Shown here: positions 59,828-59,838 of the stretch, one piece after another | Position numbering within the stretch: position 1 is the first letter of the stretch | How the letters are laid out: each line of letters starts with the position of its first letter | Assembly (NCBI GenBank): GCA_947178195.1 | Contig: CAMWXM010000001.1 | Span: 1 to 59,838, forward strand | DNA length: 59,838 nt | Direction: 5' to 3' | Source of the DNA: an uncultured Ruminococcus sp. | GTDB lineage: Bacteria; Bacillota; Clostridia; Oscillospirales; Ruminococcaceae | Position numbers and translations under genes: made by a program | The notes under the pieces: model-generated | What the model saw: only the letters and a program-made list of their open reading frames with translations | Told to the model about the DNA's origin: nothing | Databases searched by the model: none

Positions 59828-59838
59828 ACAAAAAGGAT

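Overview
The window comes from an AT-rich Gram-positive bacterium of the Clostridia, most like a Ruminococcus or another Oscillospirales member. The grounds are the gene order (miaB-ylbF-mutS-mutL-miaA-hfq; sepF-ylmH-divIVA-ileS; lspA-rluD), AGGAGG-type ribosome binding sites, many short lipoproteins with Thr/Glu/Ser-rich linkers, a homodimer-type glycyl-tRNA synthetase and a 2-hydroxyacyl-CoA-dehydratase-type activase. No rRNA, tRNA, CRISPR array, insertion sequence or prophage was seen. Almost every gene is on the minus strand. The plus-strand genes are glyS, one small helical protein, and mgsA-hisS-aspS.

Layout, left to right. (1) 1-13.75 kb is one tightly packed minus-strand run. It starts at a sigma-A promoter and an FMN riboswitch (13577-13747) and continues ribD-ribE-(membrane protein)-ribBA-ribH, a HAD phosphatase, an ABC-F ATPase, aroE, aroK, an amidohydrolase, a lone fumarase alpha subunit, a TPM lipoprotein, polA and a cut-off rimI. 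(2) 13.7-17.9 kb holds the pieces of a large ASKHA activase/DUF2229 protein, split by one in-frame TAA at 17121-17123 and by a true gene boundary at 14976-14991. (3) 18.0-20.4 kb holds glyS and a lipoprotein with a consensus-perfect promoter. (4) 20.5-26.5 kb is the most novel part. A LytTR response regulator and an AgrC-like kinase lie in one operon with four proteins of unknown function, two of them resembling the DUF6033 type, with a direct repeat of LytTR geometry upstream. (5) 26.5-30.9 kb holds a small helical protein and mgsA-hisS-aspS. (6) 30.9-41.8 kb is a minus-strand run lspA-rluD-HAD-lipoprotein-transketolase (two subunits)-PH-like membrane protein-two lipoproteins, ending in an SPFH/zinc-ribbon/TPM trio like Bacillus YdjI-YdjG-YdjH. 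(7) 41.8-57.4 kb is a housekeeping run: mtnN, miaB, ylbF, mutS, mutL, miaA, hfq, a HlyD-like protein, the YggS family, sepF, ylmH, divIVA, ileS. (8) 57.5-59.8 kb is an ECF sigma factor with its DUF4179 anti-sigma partner behind an ECF-type promoter.

Product names rest on reading motifs and general family resemblance; no database search was possible. Start codons were moved to the position best supported by a ribosome binding site where the longest open frame looked too long.
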